Shown here piece after piece: positions 21,905 to 33,159 of a DNA stretch of 64,000 bases; position 1 is the stretch's first letter; each line of letters starts with the position of its first letter. The position numbers and the translations under genes are program-made. The DNA comes from Sycon ciliatum (taxonomy: Eukaryota > Porifera > Calcarea > Leucosolenida > Sycettidae). The stretch spans positions 39,709,520-39,773,519 of the forward strand of contig NC_088645.1 of NCBI RefSeq assembly GCF_964019385.1, read 5' to 3'. Below the pieces are notes generated by a model. The model was given only the letters and a program-made list of their open reading frames with translations, did no database searches and was not told the origin of the DNA.

Positions 21905-22095
21905 GGCACAGTGGGTTGGTCTAAGACCATGATTGAGAGGTACCAGGTTCAAGTCCTGTTTGGAAGCGGAAGGATTTTTCCAACCATGCTGCGACCCACA
22001 GTTAATTAGGAACTCGTTTTGAGGTGGGTTTCTATTGGCGCGTACATCGACTGTGCAATGCCATGTAAAGGGTTCTGGAAAGCATTCTTGACGCT
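21905..22095 (+). repeat. tRNA-derived SINE
   Basis: An A-box-like GGTTGGTCTAAGA is followed 25 bp later by a B box GGTTCAAGTCC, then GAAGCGGAAGGATTTTTCCA, the CTGCGACCCACAGTTAA body and a 3' part TCGACTGTGCAATGCC.GTAAAGGGTT. The A box resembles a leucine or serine tRNA. Copies lie at 15470-15690 (-) and 56205-56300 (+). The 3' part resembles 9590-9620 and 18765-18790. Confidence 0.65.
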
Positions 22096-22324
22096 AAATA
22101 AAGGGGGGTTTGTCAACTGACAACCGCCCTATTTAGTTGCAATTCACTCTTGGCGTATGCGCTGGATAAACATTCTTTTATTAGAGATGCCGAAAAATAT
22201 TATAGACGTTTCGGGCTAGGCACACATCGTCAGAGCCTTTTTTTACAATGCAGCCTTACAATGCAGTTGTGTGATGTCGAACATTTTCTGAATTCGTAAC
22301 ACTGTAAAGATACAAGTAATCTAC

Positions 22325-23020
22325 TGGGAGATAATAATTTTAATATAGCTGTGAATGGGATGAAGGCCGCAGACTTCACGCGACTGCGTTACTTGGTCGA
22401 TATGTAGGTGTATTTTAAAACAATAATATCGAAACCCAGAATCGTGTTTCTCGTTCCTATTATCAGTGGGGAAAAATACGGAACTAAGGGATACCAAACA
22501 AGGCAACTGAAGTTAAGTAAAAGAAGGGTGTTAGAAATGCCACATAGCATAATGATAAACGTGCAATGAAACCACTAGAGGAAACGCAAAAAGATAACAA
22601 TATTACGTAACCAAAGGTGAGAAACCGCTGAACGAAGTTTCAACCTACGAAAACAACCTAAGTGCAACAACGGTCTCTCTCTCTGCTTACACAAAACAGG
22701 CCTCTGAATACGTATACAAACTGCCTCAAGGACTTTCAACTGCTGGACATAACGCGCACGACACAGTACAGAAAAATGAGGGTCATGATACACACCAAAA
22801 CAGTCAGGCGTTTCTTCTAGTGGTTTTATTGCACTTGCATTTTCATTGTTAGGTATCCTTTTGGTCCCTATTTTCCCCCACTGATGATAGGAACGAGATA
22901 ATCGATTCTGGGTTTCAATAGTATAGTTATAAAAGACGCAAACATGTCGAACAAGTAACGTAGTTGCATGATGTCTGCGGCCTTCATCCTATTCATAGCT
23001 AAACTGTAAAAAGAAATAAA
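22325..23020 (-). mobile_element. Penelope-like element, second family, truncated, inverted arms
   Basis: Arms at about 22330-22590 and 22803-23020 are inverted repeats (GGATGAAGGCCGCAGAC ... ACCCAGAAT.G against its complement). The middle carries, on the - strand, the last part of a GIY-YIG ORF (22793-22575) with FSVLCRARYVQQLKVLEAVC and PVLCKQ. This is the same layout as 15955-17212 but with a different arm sequence. Confidence 0.65.
22575..22793 (-). pseudogene. GIY-YIG endonuclease C-terminus (Penelope-like)
   Basis: The ORF covers only the last strands of the GIY-YIG domain: HFSVLCRARYVQQLKVLEAV, R-I-Q-R-P-V-L-C-K-Q and a basic tail. It parallels FSIVSRVRSARLLNVLEAV and KPNLCKQK in the 16325-16972 ORF and is nearly the same as the peptide at 40160-40290. 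The upstream half is missing. Confidence 0.7.
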
Positions 23021-23064
23021 AAAATATAAAAACATTTCGCCAGAGGCCGAGTTTTCCGCATCCG

Positions 23065-23600
23065 TAGGAGGGCCACCACCCTTCAAGTATCAAGGCGCAG
23101 TCTTGACACACAGTATACCTTCATACAAGTGCCCCAAAATCAGATGATTCAATGGTCTAGAAAATAGTCGCAGAACAGTTCGTACTATTTTATCTACAAA
23201 CTATGCACCGTCAAGCTAGTATTGCCTGACCTACGGTTAGTTCACCTTGGACAGGAGCGACAAGCCGAGACGCACGTGTCCATCAGGTGGGACAGCGTGA
23301 GAACATGTCAAAGGACGCCACTACCAGGGAAAGGTCTTAGCTACATTTCTCCCGAATTCACCCGCGCGTGTCACAGAGTTGACAACACCGTCTATCCCGT
23401 GGAGGTCGACAGTGAAGTCAATATGGACTTGCGCATTTGGCCTTATACTTGACAGCACAGACTCAGACTGTCCATTGGTTCTATCTGTACAGTGTGTCCG
23501 CCGGTTGCAGCTTAGGACTAGAACATTTTCATACTTGAAGTAGTAATAGTACACACAGTGTCCTGTTTGCTAGCAACAACACATAAACAATGAATGTTTA
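23065..23600. repeat. Dispersed repeat R1, copy 2
   Basis: Matches 18840-19490, including GGCGCAGTCTTGA.AC, GGTCTAGAAAATAGTCGCAG and TTCACCTTGG.CAGGAGCGAC. The left boundary shares CCGCATC.G..GG..GCCACCACCCT with 41757-41790 and 61955-61990. Confidence 0.6.
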
Positions 23601-23689
23601 CCTTTACAGGTAGGTAAAGCTTGACGAGTCATGATCATTTTCATAATGTTTTACACGAATACTTGCTTTAAATATTGTTGCCGTCCTTC

Positions 23690-24160
23690 CAAGTCCATTG
23701 GCAAATTCACAGCATCCATTACGCGTCCGATCAATCTTCGGACTGTACAACTGTTAATTCAGCAGATCAAAACCAACAGGTATGATTCGGACTCAGGGAT
23801 CAGGACAGCGTGAAAACAAAACAAAGGACGCAACTACCAGGGAAAAGTACTGGCAACTTGAAGTACATTTCTGCGGAATTAACCTGCACCTGTAACAAAG
23901 TTGACGAAATTGTCCAGTGCGTGGAGATAGGCAATGAAGTCACTATCGACTTGCGCATTTGGTCATAGACTTGACAGCACAGACTCAGATGGTACATTGT
24001 GTCACTGCTTTCTATGTGTTCCTTGGTTGCAGCTTAGGTACTTGAAGTACCTCTAATCGTGGTGCCCTGTATGCTACAAACATCACCTTTGCAATCCATC
24101 CATTGAAAGCTGGCACCCTAACTTTAAAAAAACTCTTCCGTACACAAAACTATTATTGAT
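23690..24160. repeat. Dispersed repeat R1, copy 3
   Basis: Contains GCATCCATTACGCGTCCGAT (also in the 122 bp tandem unit at 12152), then CAGGACAGCGTGA, AAAGTTGACGA and ACTTGCGCATTTGG, in the same order as 23280-23460. Confidence 0.5.
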
Positions 24161-25700
24161 ATTTTGGCCGGGCACAAAGGTGTGCTTTCGGCTTAAGAGG
24201 TTTTCAGCGCTTGTGCCAGTGATTTTGAGGTTTATACCCTCAATGAGTCCAAGTCAAGTTGTCAATGCAAACGGCAGCGACACTACGCCTGCGAGACATG
24301 ACTTCCGCCAGACCGACCCCTACTGAAAGGAAGTTCCAGGAATATTATACCTGCGCTGGCACTTCATATCGTTCAATGCGGCAGATAGTTATAGTGGATC
24401 ACTTTCCACCACTTTGGGGCGAACAATTTTTTTCTCTTTTTCAACAGGATTCAGGATTAAGATATTGACCATGACTTCACGTGAAATATGCATATTAGCA
24501 TTCCCTATGTACAAATTACCACCTTCATGGTCCCCATCTACTTACTCCTCTACGTATTGCACTTTACGCTATTCACATGTGTTTCTGAGCCAAATTCGCC
24601 CTCTTAATGATGCCTGTAGTATATGGAGTCATACCGTCCAACTCCCTGATCAAGAACCACCTTTCCACTTCGGAAGCGGAAAGAAAGGGGAAGCTTTGCC
24701 AAAACGAATTGTACAAAACCGGACGCCAATATATAACGGTGCTCTTTATGCCTGCATGTAATGTGGACGTGTTGACTACGATAACAAGTAGTTCCACATT
24801 AAGTACGTCTCGCCCTATTTTTACGGCTCATCAGGTGTGCCAATTTAACTCCGATACTGATCTAGTAAAATATTATATTTTGAGCCTCTAGATCCCAAAA
24901 AGCTTCCTACAACTAATCACGCGTTCACAAGGGGACAACCATACGAACTTAGAAGCTGCCACGTGATCCTTGTGTGCTCCGAACGGCAGTCGTGATTAGC
25001 CAACTGTCACGTTCGGCTGGAGGCGTGCTTTCCTCTTTGGAACAACCAACTTCGTCACAATTCCCGCCGAAGTCGCAACTTCTGAGTTCATAATGGAAGA
25101 GAGCGTGTGAGATGCCTGTATCTTTAGAAAACGTCTGTGGTAACTGCTTTGCACCACAGGCAGCTTAGAGAGAGCTTACTTGAAGCTCGTAGCTGTGGTG
25201 ATGAGGCGTATATGGCAGAAACAAGTTGTTGTCTGCAGCATTTGTGTAAGATTGTCCTGACCAGTTTCTATTATTGTGCTTTGTGAGGAAAAGGTTGAAA
25301 AGGGTTACTTGCTTACCCGACAAGCTGGACTACGCCACGAAGTACTAGTAGCATCACCTTTAAGCTCATTTGGTCTGATTGGAATGTGAGTACTGCTAGG
25401 ACAACGCTGCTTCTTTCCGAACGACCAGTTGATCATTGCGTTCAGGGGAGTAGAGCATGGACTGGTATTTGACAGGTCACGCGCTACAAGTCTAACACCA
25501 AGCTGTGCCTGTGAATAAAGAAAAAAGTCACGTTTGCAGATACAGATGATAGATTTGCGTAGACGCATTGATGCGCATTGAGCTGCGCCTGGGCTTCATA
25601 TCAGTACGAGAACTGCCGACACAAACTGCAAGCTTATTTCGATTTTAGCAAAGGTTGGTACAACGTAAGCATAGGTTGTTTCTTTTCAAAACAACGAACC
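24161..25700. other. Unassigned stretch upstream of gene C
   Basis: No gene can be supported. ORFs at 24259-24468, 24414-24761 and 24607-24891 overlap in different frames and carry no motif I recognise. The sequence just before 25701 may contain the promoter and 5' UTR of gene C; no TATA box stands out. Confidence 0.3.
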
Positions 25701-25839
25701 ATGGCTGATCCCGTAGGCACTGTCCAAGACCCAATAGGGTATAATGATGCCTCCGTTTTGAAACGCCCGATCATAGGTGGATTGCTCATGCCGATCCCAG
25801 CTGGAGTTTCGAGTCCTGCGGAGCATTCATTCATTGTTC
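25701..25839 (+). CDS. Gene C first exon (candidate)
   Basis: The ATG sits in a strong context (ACCATGG) and opens 46 codons ending at a phase-1 donor (TGTTC|GTAAGT). The peptide begins MADPVGTVQDPIGYNDAS and ends GVSSPAEHSFIV. That end aligns with VSTVREDLYVI of the gene B first exon and with the end of the D first exon. There is no signal peptide and no MGCC motif. The intron to the last exon at 35032 would be about 9.2 kb and is filled with mobile elements. Assignment rests on phase, position and the short similarity. Confidence 0.45.
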
Positions 25840-26663
25840 GTAAGTACCACTCTTCCATTCTTGTTGAAACCGAACTGAGGTTATTAGATCGAGCAACGAC
25901 CTTATTTTTTGCCCTTTCAGTGCTAATGACGTGATTTCTCGCTCTGTAAAGTGTGCCTGAACTGCGGATGACGGGATACCTCGCTCCACGGCCCATGCAA
26001 TAGTACTAAGTGCATAATTATAATCACTGTACAAACAGTCGTAATTCATGTCGACAACGGCAGATTTTCACAAACGATATACCGTTGGAAAGGCATTGAG
26101 CCTAGCTTTCCAGTGATAAAAAGTTCCTAGCGATAAAACTTGAGCGAGCCATGACGAATAGAATTGAAAAAAAATCAAAAATATGCTTTCTGGACAACAG
26201 TTGAAATTGTTTTGCTCGCGACTAACTTTTTTTAGTGGATTTTTTGGATCCCAGCTTTGCAGCGCAGTTTGAATCGTTAGGTTTGGTTTCGTTTGAGAGA
26301 AATGGCGAAGAAAATGTATTATGAAGTTGTTAAGCGATTCTGAGACATGTAAGGGCTTCTTGCAGAGCTCATAACGTTACAAGTGACCATGGAATGTGTA
26401 TGGAGCTGAGAACTGCCAGGGGTCTTCGTCAGGCTGAGGCCTTTCCAACAAGCCATGAATTGTGGAAATCCATCAATGTATGCAAAAAATTGGCGAAAAA
26501 TTTAGCTCGGCGACGGACATGCAGGGTTTGAAATGAAATTCTAAAGCAAGTGCTCCGATACTTTTTGGCTTGTTTGAATCCGGTTGCAAGTTTCTGAGCT
26601 CCGACAGAATTCACCAGTTACAAGTGTCTAATACCAAATATAGCCTCAAGATTTCCAGTATCA
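25840..26663. other. Intron-like stretch, nothing recognised
   Basis: Short AT-rich ORFs on both strands have no motif. It lies between the gene C candidate exon and a LINE. Confidence 0.3.
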
Positions 26664-27197
26664 GTGAAGGACAGGCCTACTAGTCGACCCGGTACCCCCG
26701 CATGTACTTGTAGAAGAAGTGCTGCTTCGGAGAGATCCCCACCGGACAACATTCGCCCTGGAGAGATATCGACCCAGAAGCCCCCAGGCCCTGGTCATGC
26801 TACACGCTGCTCGGCCCAGCTGCATCCAACCGAAGCATCCGCAGTGATTGAAGCGGATGATCCGTTTGTAGATGTGGCGCCTGAGGTGATCAACACCGCC
26901 GGTTTTGTTGACATAGATGTTTTAATTTCAAAGTTCAAATCTGCACTGGCCGAAATCCTCGAGGAGAAAGAATCAAAGATGACGAGAGAGATGAGATCAG
27001 TGAGACAGGAAATGCAAGAAATGCACAGTGCGTACACCGATTTGAGGCACCGTATAAACGGCCTTGAAGATAAATTTGAACTGCTACGCACGATGAACTC
27101 AAGCACACTTACCTCGCTGTCTGCCCGCCTGACCATTGCCCAGTCATCTGGAATATCAAACTCCTCCAACCTCGAGAGCAGCACCAGACAGACATAA
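26664..27197 (+). pseudogene. LINE ORF1-like coiled-coil protein
   Basis: The 177-residue ORF has a proline-rich N-terminal half and a predicted coiled coil at about residues 85-140, visible as the heptad-like run EEKESKMTREMRSVRQEMQE and the following RHRINGLEDKFELL. Coiled-coil ORF1 proteins bind element RNA. It precedes the LINE linker and reverse transcriptase in the same orientation. No zinc knuckle is seen. Confidence 0.5.
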
Positions 27198-27286
27198 TTA
27201 TATATAATTATTCTAATTATTCCGAGTTCTGCAAGTACATACTTCGAAGCTATGCGCGCTGACCTATGGGCACAGCCCCTGTATGA

Positions 27287-27845
27287 ATGTTAAGAAGGAG
27301 CTACCTCAATCCAGAGCGCTTGGTTTTCCTGGCAGAGTTATGCACACGAGCGCATCTGCAGTCACTTGGCTACACGTTTGCTCAGACCACGAAGAAAGCT
27401 GCCTGCGAAGCCCTGGTTCACGGCAAGCCACAAGCGGCAGCACAAACAGCGAAACAGGATGTTTGCCCTAGCCAAGCGAACTTACACCGTGCAGGATTGG
27501 GTTGCGTATAGCGTAGTTCTCAACGCCCTCTCGGGCAGTGTCAAGCACAGCAAAGCGGACAACTTAAACCAATTGTGCTCACTTATCGACAGTGAAAAGA
27601 ATAGTTACAGGTGGTGGGCACAAGCCAAGAAGTTTGCGAACACTACGAGCCAGGCGGCTTACTTAACGACGCTGACCGACGAGAGTGGGCAAGCCCCATG
27701 CGACGCAAGCAAGGCAGAAAAGCTCGCAGACACGTTTGTAAGACAATTCTCGCCAAACTCTAGCTTGGACCTAGCTGCAGCTCTCCTGATGCCCTCGTTC
27801 TCTACACCTAACTATGAGTTTGATCTGCCAAGAATAACTGAATAA
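27287..27845 (+). pseudogene. LINE endonuclease-to-RT linker region
   Basis: Overlapping frames at 27287-27511 and 27366-27845 encode the typical stretch between endonuclease and reverse transcriptase: a basic KPWFTASHKRQHKQRNRMFA segment, YRWWAQAKKFAN, then KAEKLADTFVRQFSPNSSLD. A TAA at 27843-27845 ends it just before the reverse transcriptase. Confidence 0.65.
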
Positions 27846-27934
27846 GAAGTCTTCCGAAAGCTCCGATCACTTCCGGCAAGAAAATCCACCGCAGGACTGA
27901 TAACAATAATAATAAAAGAATCCTAAAATAAACT

Positions 27935-29452
27935 GTGCTCGTGATGAAGCAGTCCTTTTGTCAGCTTCTAAACCTCAGTCTACGTCTCGGACAACTACCA
28001 GTTGACTGGAAAATCGCCACTGTTATCCAGATATTCATAAATAATGGACAACCAGCAGTACCCACCAGCTATAGACCAATCTCCCTCCTTCCGGCCATTG
28101 CCAAGCTCCTAGATTCGATCGTCGCGGAGCACTTGTCGAGGTACCTATGCAAAACAAAGTATCCATCCATGACATAATCTCTGCCCACCAGTACGGTTTC
28201 GTCCGCCGGAAGTCAACATCGGATCAGCTCGTCATGCTGAAATCTAGGAAAGCCAAGGCAATGGAAAAGCGGAGCACCTACCACACCCTGTTCCTGGTCT
28301 TCACTCAGGCGTTGGACAAAGTGCCGCATCCAGTCCTCCTCTACCATCTGGGCACGTTTGCAACCCAGAACGCACTTTCGTGGTTCTACAGTTACCTTGG
28401 TGACCGGCAATTCACGGTCAAAGTCACTTCCTCCGTATCCACAACCCGCCCTATAGCCGCTGGCGTACCACAAGGATCCCATCCCGGCCCTATCCTGTTC
28501 CTTCTGTACATCAACTCTCTTCCGCGGACCATCCCAGATGAGGACCACCGTCAAGTTCTTCTCTTTGCCGATGACACGACCATTGGAAGGGAAGTCGCTG
28601 CACCTACCCCTCCCTCTTCCCAGCATCATAGTCACCCACTCCAAGTTGCCACGGATGCCGCCCTGAAATGGGCCGACTCGGCATGTGAACGCTTTAACCC
28701 CACGAAGTCTTTCCTAATGACGTTCTCCCCACGTGCCAACGGACCAGACCCTCCAAACATCGGGCACATGCGAATGAACCAGGAAGACGTGCACACGGGC
28801 GACACACGCCGCCATCTTGGCGTGCAAATTGATAGCCACCTCAACTTCCAGTGCCACATCGAAACAATCACCACCAAATTTTTCCAACGCGTGGTACTAC
28901 TTGCCCACATGTCGAGCCGCCTAACGCCCGAAGTTACAAACCGGCTTTATACTGGTTATGTCCGAACCACCATTGAATACGCCTCGCCACTGTGGCAGTT
29001 CCAACTGTCCGCATCCCAAGCGGCGGTCCTTGAGCGTCTGCAGATTGGCACGAGTCGTCTTGAGACAGTACGGTTTGTTTCCCTCCGCTACTGAACCGAA
29101 GTCATCTCTGTTCGCGCACCTGCAATGGCCCAGTCTGGCATGGCGGCGACACATCCAGTGCCTCCTGGAGTTTCATCACCTGGTCCATCACCAGACCACT
29201 CCCCTTATGGAGCTGGGCTATAGTCTCTCCACCAGCACGTGCCGCCCTCTCCAACTTTTCCCGCCTGCCAGGGCGAACACCTACTCGCGTGCCACTTTCC
29301 TCTTTGTTACCGCTGCCAACTGGAATTCTCGCCCCACGGACATTAGAACCACCGAAAATAGTCATTGCTTTGTGTCTCGTGTCCGTACCATCTTTGCCAA
29401 CACCCGCTTCGAACCCGCTGCTTTCATTCCTTCCAGAGTTTCTATAACATAA
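27935..29452 (+). pseudogene. LINE reverse transcriptase, frameshifted
   Basis: The frames 27935-28177, 28147-29094 and 28958-29452 carry the RT motifs: SYRPISLLP, HQYGFVRRKSTSDQ, AGVPQGSHPGPILFLLYIN, LLFADDTT (catalytic box), LGVQIDSHLNF and the C-terminal RATFLFVTAANWNSRP. The first aspartate motif reads LFLVFTQALDKV instead of F-x-D-x-x-K-A-F-D, so an essential residue is lost. Frameshifts lie near 28150 and 29060. It is inactive. Confidence 0.85.
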
Positions 29453-29769
29453 TAACGAATGTTATAGCTGATTTCTACAGTACGCATTTTTTATAACCCT
29501 TCCTCTTCTCAATCTATATGTTATAATTTTGCAGATATATTCCCAGCAAGCCATGAATGGAGACCCCCTCGACTTAGGCCTCGGCCTTTAGGGAATCCAT
29601 AAATAAATAAAAAAATAAAAATAAACTTAGCCGTCAGGGAGAATTTGACCAGCTTGTGACCGCCCCATTCCTTTTATACTACCTAAGTGCTTGATGGAGT
29701 TCACCTGATGAATTGACATGCAGGTGTCCCTTAATTCAATTCAATAATATTACAAATACAGAGAATAAG

Positions 29770-30150
29770 ATGGTAAAATTTAAATATAATGGGAAAGTGT
29801 GGGCATACGCTATGCGATCGGGTCCACAAACTAATTTTCCCTATTTCAAGAAATAACTCAATGAGTGGCTCGCCTGCTTTCATTAGCTATTGTCTCTGGG
29901 ACTCGCTTCCCCAAAAAATGCAATCATGTGAAAACATTTCTGCCTTTGCTCGCGATCTCTCGGACAATTTCCCGTAAACCTAATAATACAACTTGATTTG
30001 CAGCCCAATCTCTTCTTTTATTGTTGTTGTTCTGATTTGCACTTGTTTTTCTTTCTTTTTTTGACCCATGGCTGGCTATAATCGCCCTCGCTTCCTCCTT
30101 GATTGGCCTTGGCCATGAGTGTGCCCGTAATAATAACAATAAAAACAATA
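29770..30150 (+). mobile_element. LINE 3' end fragment
   Basis: The ORF at 29789-29977 ends with ISYCLWDSLPQKMQ and ISAFARDLSDNFP, the usual LINE C-terminus. It is followed by a 3' UTR ending in AATAATAACAATAAAAACAA near 30150. It is heavily 5' truncated. Confidence 0.65.
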
Positions 30151-30326
30151 AAGCAGATTCTTAACAGTCAGACGTGCACAATCTTGAACAACTACTTACA
30201 AGGAGTACTGAGACATTCCACGGCATGAAAGTCAGCTTCAGCTGGTGTAGTTGGTGGAGTCGATCGCATAACTTGGTCCCACAATTTTCCATGTTACAAT
30301 ATTTTCCTTAGCTCGCCATCTGATCA

Positions 30327-30721
30327 GTCACCACTACTGCACAAAGGTCGTTGAAGATGCAAATTCAAAAATTCTGCACTCACATCACTATCACCACAGC
30401 GAGGACAATTCCGGTATATCATTGCTATTGATAATGACCCTCCACACAGCTGTTTCGCTCCTCCTGAGCTCATCACCGGAGGCACATGATGTTGAATGAA
30501 AGAATAATAAGAATAGACTGACCTTTATAGGGCGAAATTGGCGCAATTGCGCTCATTCTGCATAGAAACGTGGCATACCTTAGGTGACAAAAGAGATAAA
30601 AAGGTCAGGTGATAACAGCACGCGCTCATGGCTGGGACAGGAACACGTAGCACGTGATAGTGATGTGAGTGCAGATTTCTGAATTTGCAGCGTCAACGAC
30701 CTTTGTGTAGTGGTTGGTGAC
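30327..30721. mobile_element. Hairpin MITE
   Basis: Arms of 68 bp (30327-30394 and 30654-30721) are inverted repeats with few mismatches (GTCACCACTACTGCACAAAG ... TCACATCACTATCAC). There is no ORF. The target site is not clear. Confidence 0.7.
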
Positions 30722-31335
30722 TCACCATCTGAGTTCTCAATTCAATGATGACTTTTAGAAGGTAGATAATTATGTGATTTGGAACGCGCTTTGGTAGAAA
30801 AACGCCTATAGCAGGTCCATGTGCGAGTGGAATATATCCTCCATTTTATGCCAACAACACCAACATGGAAGCATTGTGGGCAACCGACTTGGCCGTGCTA
30901 TGACACTTGATGATGTATTGTGGTACTTTGTCTATCACTTCAAGCCTCCTGGTTGACTTGACCATCATGGATTGCTTCTTTCATAACGAAGATCAGCATT
31001 TAAACTGTGACAATAATTACCACCACCTCCAATGCCTCTCTTACAGGAGGAACACATCTTACAAGAAATGAAACACTTCAGTCTTCAGTTAGTGTTGACC
31101 TGGAATTGTATGGAGAGCAAGGTTGTGAATGCAGAAACTTCTGTCCAGTACTACACAGAATGTGATTTCCACCAATCCAAAAATCCTCACAGTCATACCC
31201 AAGGTGAAAAGCACACGGCTGAGGACTCGTGGCTGCTATAGCATCCACTTTGCGTCCTTCTTCTTCTCCAAGATGAATTGCAATTAGGCTAACGATCTAT
31301 TTGTTCTCTCTTCTTGTTCACGGAAATCTCGCTGT
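30722..31335. other. Unassigned stretch in the proposed gene C intron
   Basis: A single ORF (31032-31241) has no recognisable motif. Nothing else is seen. Confidence 0.3.
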
Positions 31336-31680
31336 AAGCTGCCCTCACTGGAGAGAATGTTCTAGAATGGGAAAAGCGCCGGAAGTACGAAGAGCGAGGA
31401 CGCGAAGTCGAGCATGCCTTCTCCGTGCCCGTTATGCTTCCGGCCTTTGGTGGCTATGGAAAGCATGCCTATACTCTTTTCACGCGGATCACCTCTCTCC
31501 TGGCTGGGAAGAGCAAGGAGCCATACGGGCAGATTATCTCCTTGCTGCGCTGCTGCTCTGTATTTGGAAGCCCATTGATTTGCTGATGCATATGCCAGAC
31601 ATGAGCGTAGTGATCCGTACAGTACACTTCTGACGAGCAGGTTGTGTACTTAGTAAAAAAAATAAAAAAAGCAGTGCAGC
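31336..31680 (+). mobile_element. Retroelement 3' fragment with nuclease-like domain, second copy
   Basis: One frame from 31336 reads EKRRKYEERGREVEHAFSVP, then GGYGKHAYTLFTRITSLLAG, SKEPYGQIISLLRCC and a stop. This parallels the - strand ORF at 517-945. The 3' side ends with AAAAAAAATAAAAAAAG at 31654-31672, an A-rich tail. It is more truncated than the other copy. Confidence 0.55.
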
Positions 31681-31721
31681 TGTGTCTTCTGTACGAGGTG
31701 AGGGTCCCCCTGGGTCAGGTT

Positions 31722-32394
31722 CTAAGGCCTCGGTCACACTACAGGAAAAATGCTGTGTCAGGGTCAGAATCATGAGATTTTCCATGGCAACTGACGCAAC
31801 CGCTGGAAAGTTGAGCGTAAGACGCTGCTGCGTCGACTTGGGGAAATCGGCTGCATTGCCGCTGATGCCAGTGACGCTTGGCGGAAAACAGTGTCTTTCA
31901 AGGCAGTTGCTTGAGTGGAAGCAGTCATTCGACATTCGTCTCTTCAAAATGTTTTTCTTCCCTCTTTTTTTTAGATGAGTCCGTGGGCCTACGAGCACCG
32001 AAAAGGGATAACCAGTATGACGGAGTCAGGAGAAACACAGCTGCTGTGCGGACTTTTCTTGCCTGATCCATGACACTACAACTGTAAAGGGCTTCAAATT
32101 CGGAAAGAAACAACAACGATCGTGCACGGCTTCTTGTTACAATGAAAAATCAACGAAAAATTTGAAAACTTTGTCCAACATTTTTTGGGATAATAAACAA
32201 AAACCGGTTTTCGTGGAAATCCGTGTCGTCATTGAGTTTCCCTGGTGATTTTGTGAAGTATGCAAATGCGTCAGGCCGCGGCAGTCATGAGCTGCACAAA
32301 TACAAAACACTGTGTGATCCCGCTTCTGCGTCAAGTGATGCAGCTTGACACTGCGTCCTGCTTCAAACTTGCCGGAGTGTGACCAAGGCCTTAG
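31722..32394. mobile_element. DNA transposon of Myb/SANT type, copy 1
   Basis: The ends are inverted repeats: CTAAGGCCTCGGTCACAC at the left, and GTGTGACCAAGGCCTTAG at the right. The body matches copy 2 (32391-33159) along its length. It includes GTCAGACGCTGCTGCGTC-like palindromic blocks and the AGTCCGTGG start of the Myb-like ORF, which is shortened here. It is non-autonomous. Confidence 0.65.
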
Positions 32395-33159
32395 ACCTCT
32401 GTCACACTACGGCAAAAATGCTCCGTCAGCGTCAGAATCATGACCTTTTCCATGCCAACTGACGCTAACGCGGGAAATTTGAGCGTCAGACGCTGCTGCG
32501 TCTGACGTGGGTAAATCGGCTGCGTTGCCGCTGATGGGAGTGACGCTTGGTGGAAAAACAGTGTCTTTCAAGTAAAATTAGTTTCAAGACAGTTGCTTGA
32601 GTTGAGCAGTAACTCTACAATCGTCTCTTCAAGGTTTGTTTTCTTCCCTCTTTTTTTCGGGATGAGTCCGTGGACCCACGAGGCCGAGGCTGCTCTGCTC
32701 CGAACCTGGCAGAAAAGCGAGACGTTTTCTGAGAAGAAAATGATGTCGAGAAAGGACCCGTTGTTTGAGTGGGTCATCGGCCAACTGGAGCCTGTTGACT
32801 TGTGAGTGTTGTGTTGTCGTACTGAGCCCCAAAAAGGACAACCAGTATGACGAAGTCGGGAGAAACACAGCTGCGATGCGGACTTTTCTTGCCTGATCCA
32901 CGACACTACAAATGAAAATGGCTTCAAATTCGGAAAGAACCAACAGCGATCGTGCACGCGCTGACCTTTCCTCTTCTTGTAATCCAAAATCAATGAACTA
33001 CTTGAAAACTTTGAAAAATGGCCGGTTTCCGTGGGATCCGTGTCGTCTTTGAGTTTCCCTGATGATTTTGTGAAGTAGACAAATGCGTCAGGCCGCAACA
33101 GTCATGAGCTGCAAAAAAAACAAAAACACTGTGTGACCCCGCGTCTGCGTCAAGTGCTA
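32391..33159 (+). mobile_element. DNA transposon of Myb/SANT type, copy 2, right end lost
   Basis: It starts TTAGACCTCTGTCACACTAC directly at the end of copy 1 and follows the same sequence to GCGTCTGCGTCAAGTGCTAC. The right inverted repeat is missing: a LINE 3' end begins there. It carries the small Myb/SANT-like ORF. The order suggests tandem insertion, or insertion next to a related copy. Confidence 0.6.
32662..32805 (+). pseudogene. Myb/SANT-like DNA-binding fragment
   Basis: The 47-codon ORF begins MSPWTHEAEAALLRTWQKSE and continues with KKMMSRKDPLFEWVIGQLE. The W-T-x-E-A-x-x-x-L-L-x-x-W spacing is that of Myb/SANT or trihelix domains. Such domains occur as a separate protein in PIF/Harbinger transposons. 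The stop after 47 codons makes it a remnant or a first exon. The Harbinger assignment is inference. Confidence 0.4.

Larger units (their letters stand above)
26664..29624 (+). mobile_element. Decayed LINE with ORF1 fragment and reverse transcriptase
   Basis: The order is ORF1-like ORF (26664-27197), linker region (27287-27845), reverse transcriptase (27935-29094), C-terminal region (to 29452) and an A-rich tail ending near 29624 (AAATAAATAAAAAAATAAAA). Several frameshifts and stops separate the parts. The endonuclease that should lie between ORF1 and the linker is missing, probably deleted near 27200-27280. It is a CR1/Jockey-type element in the intron of gene C. Confidence 0.8.
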
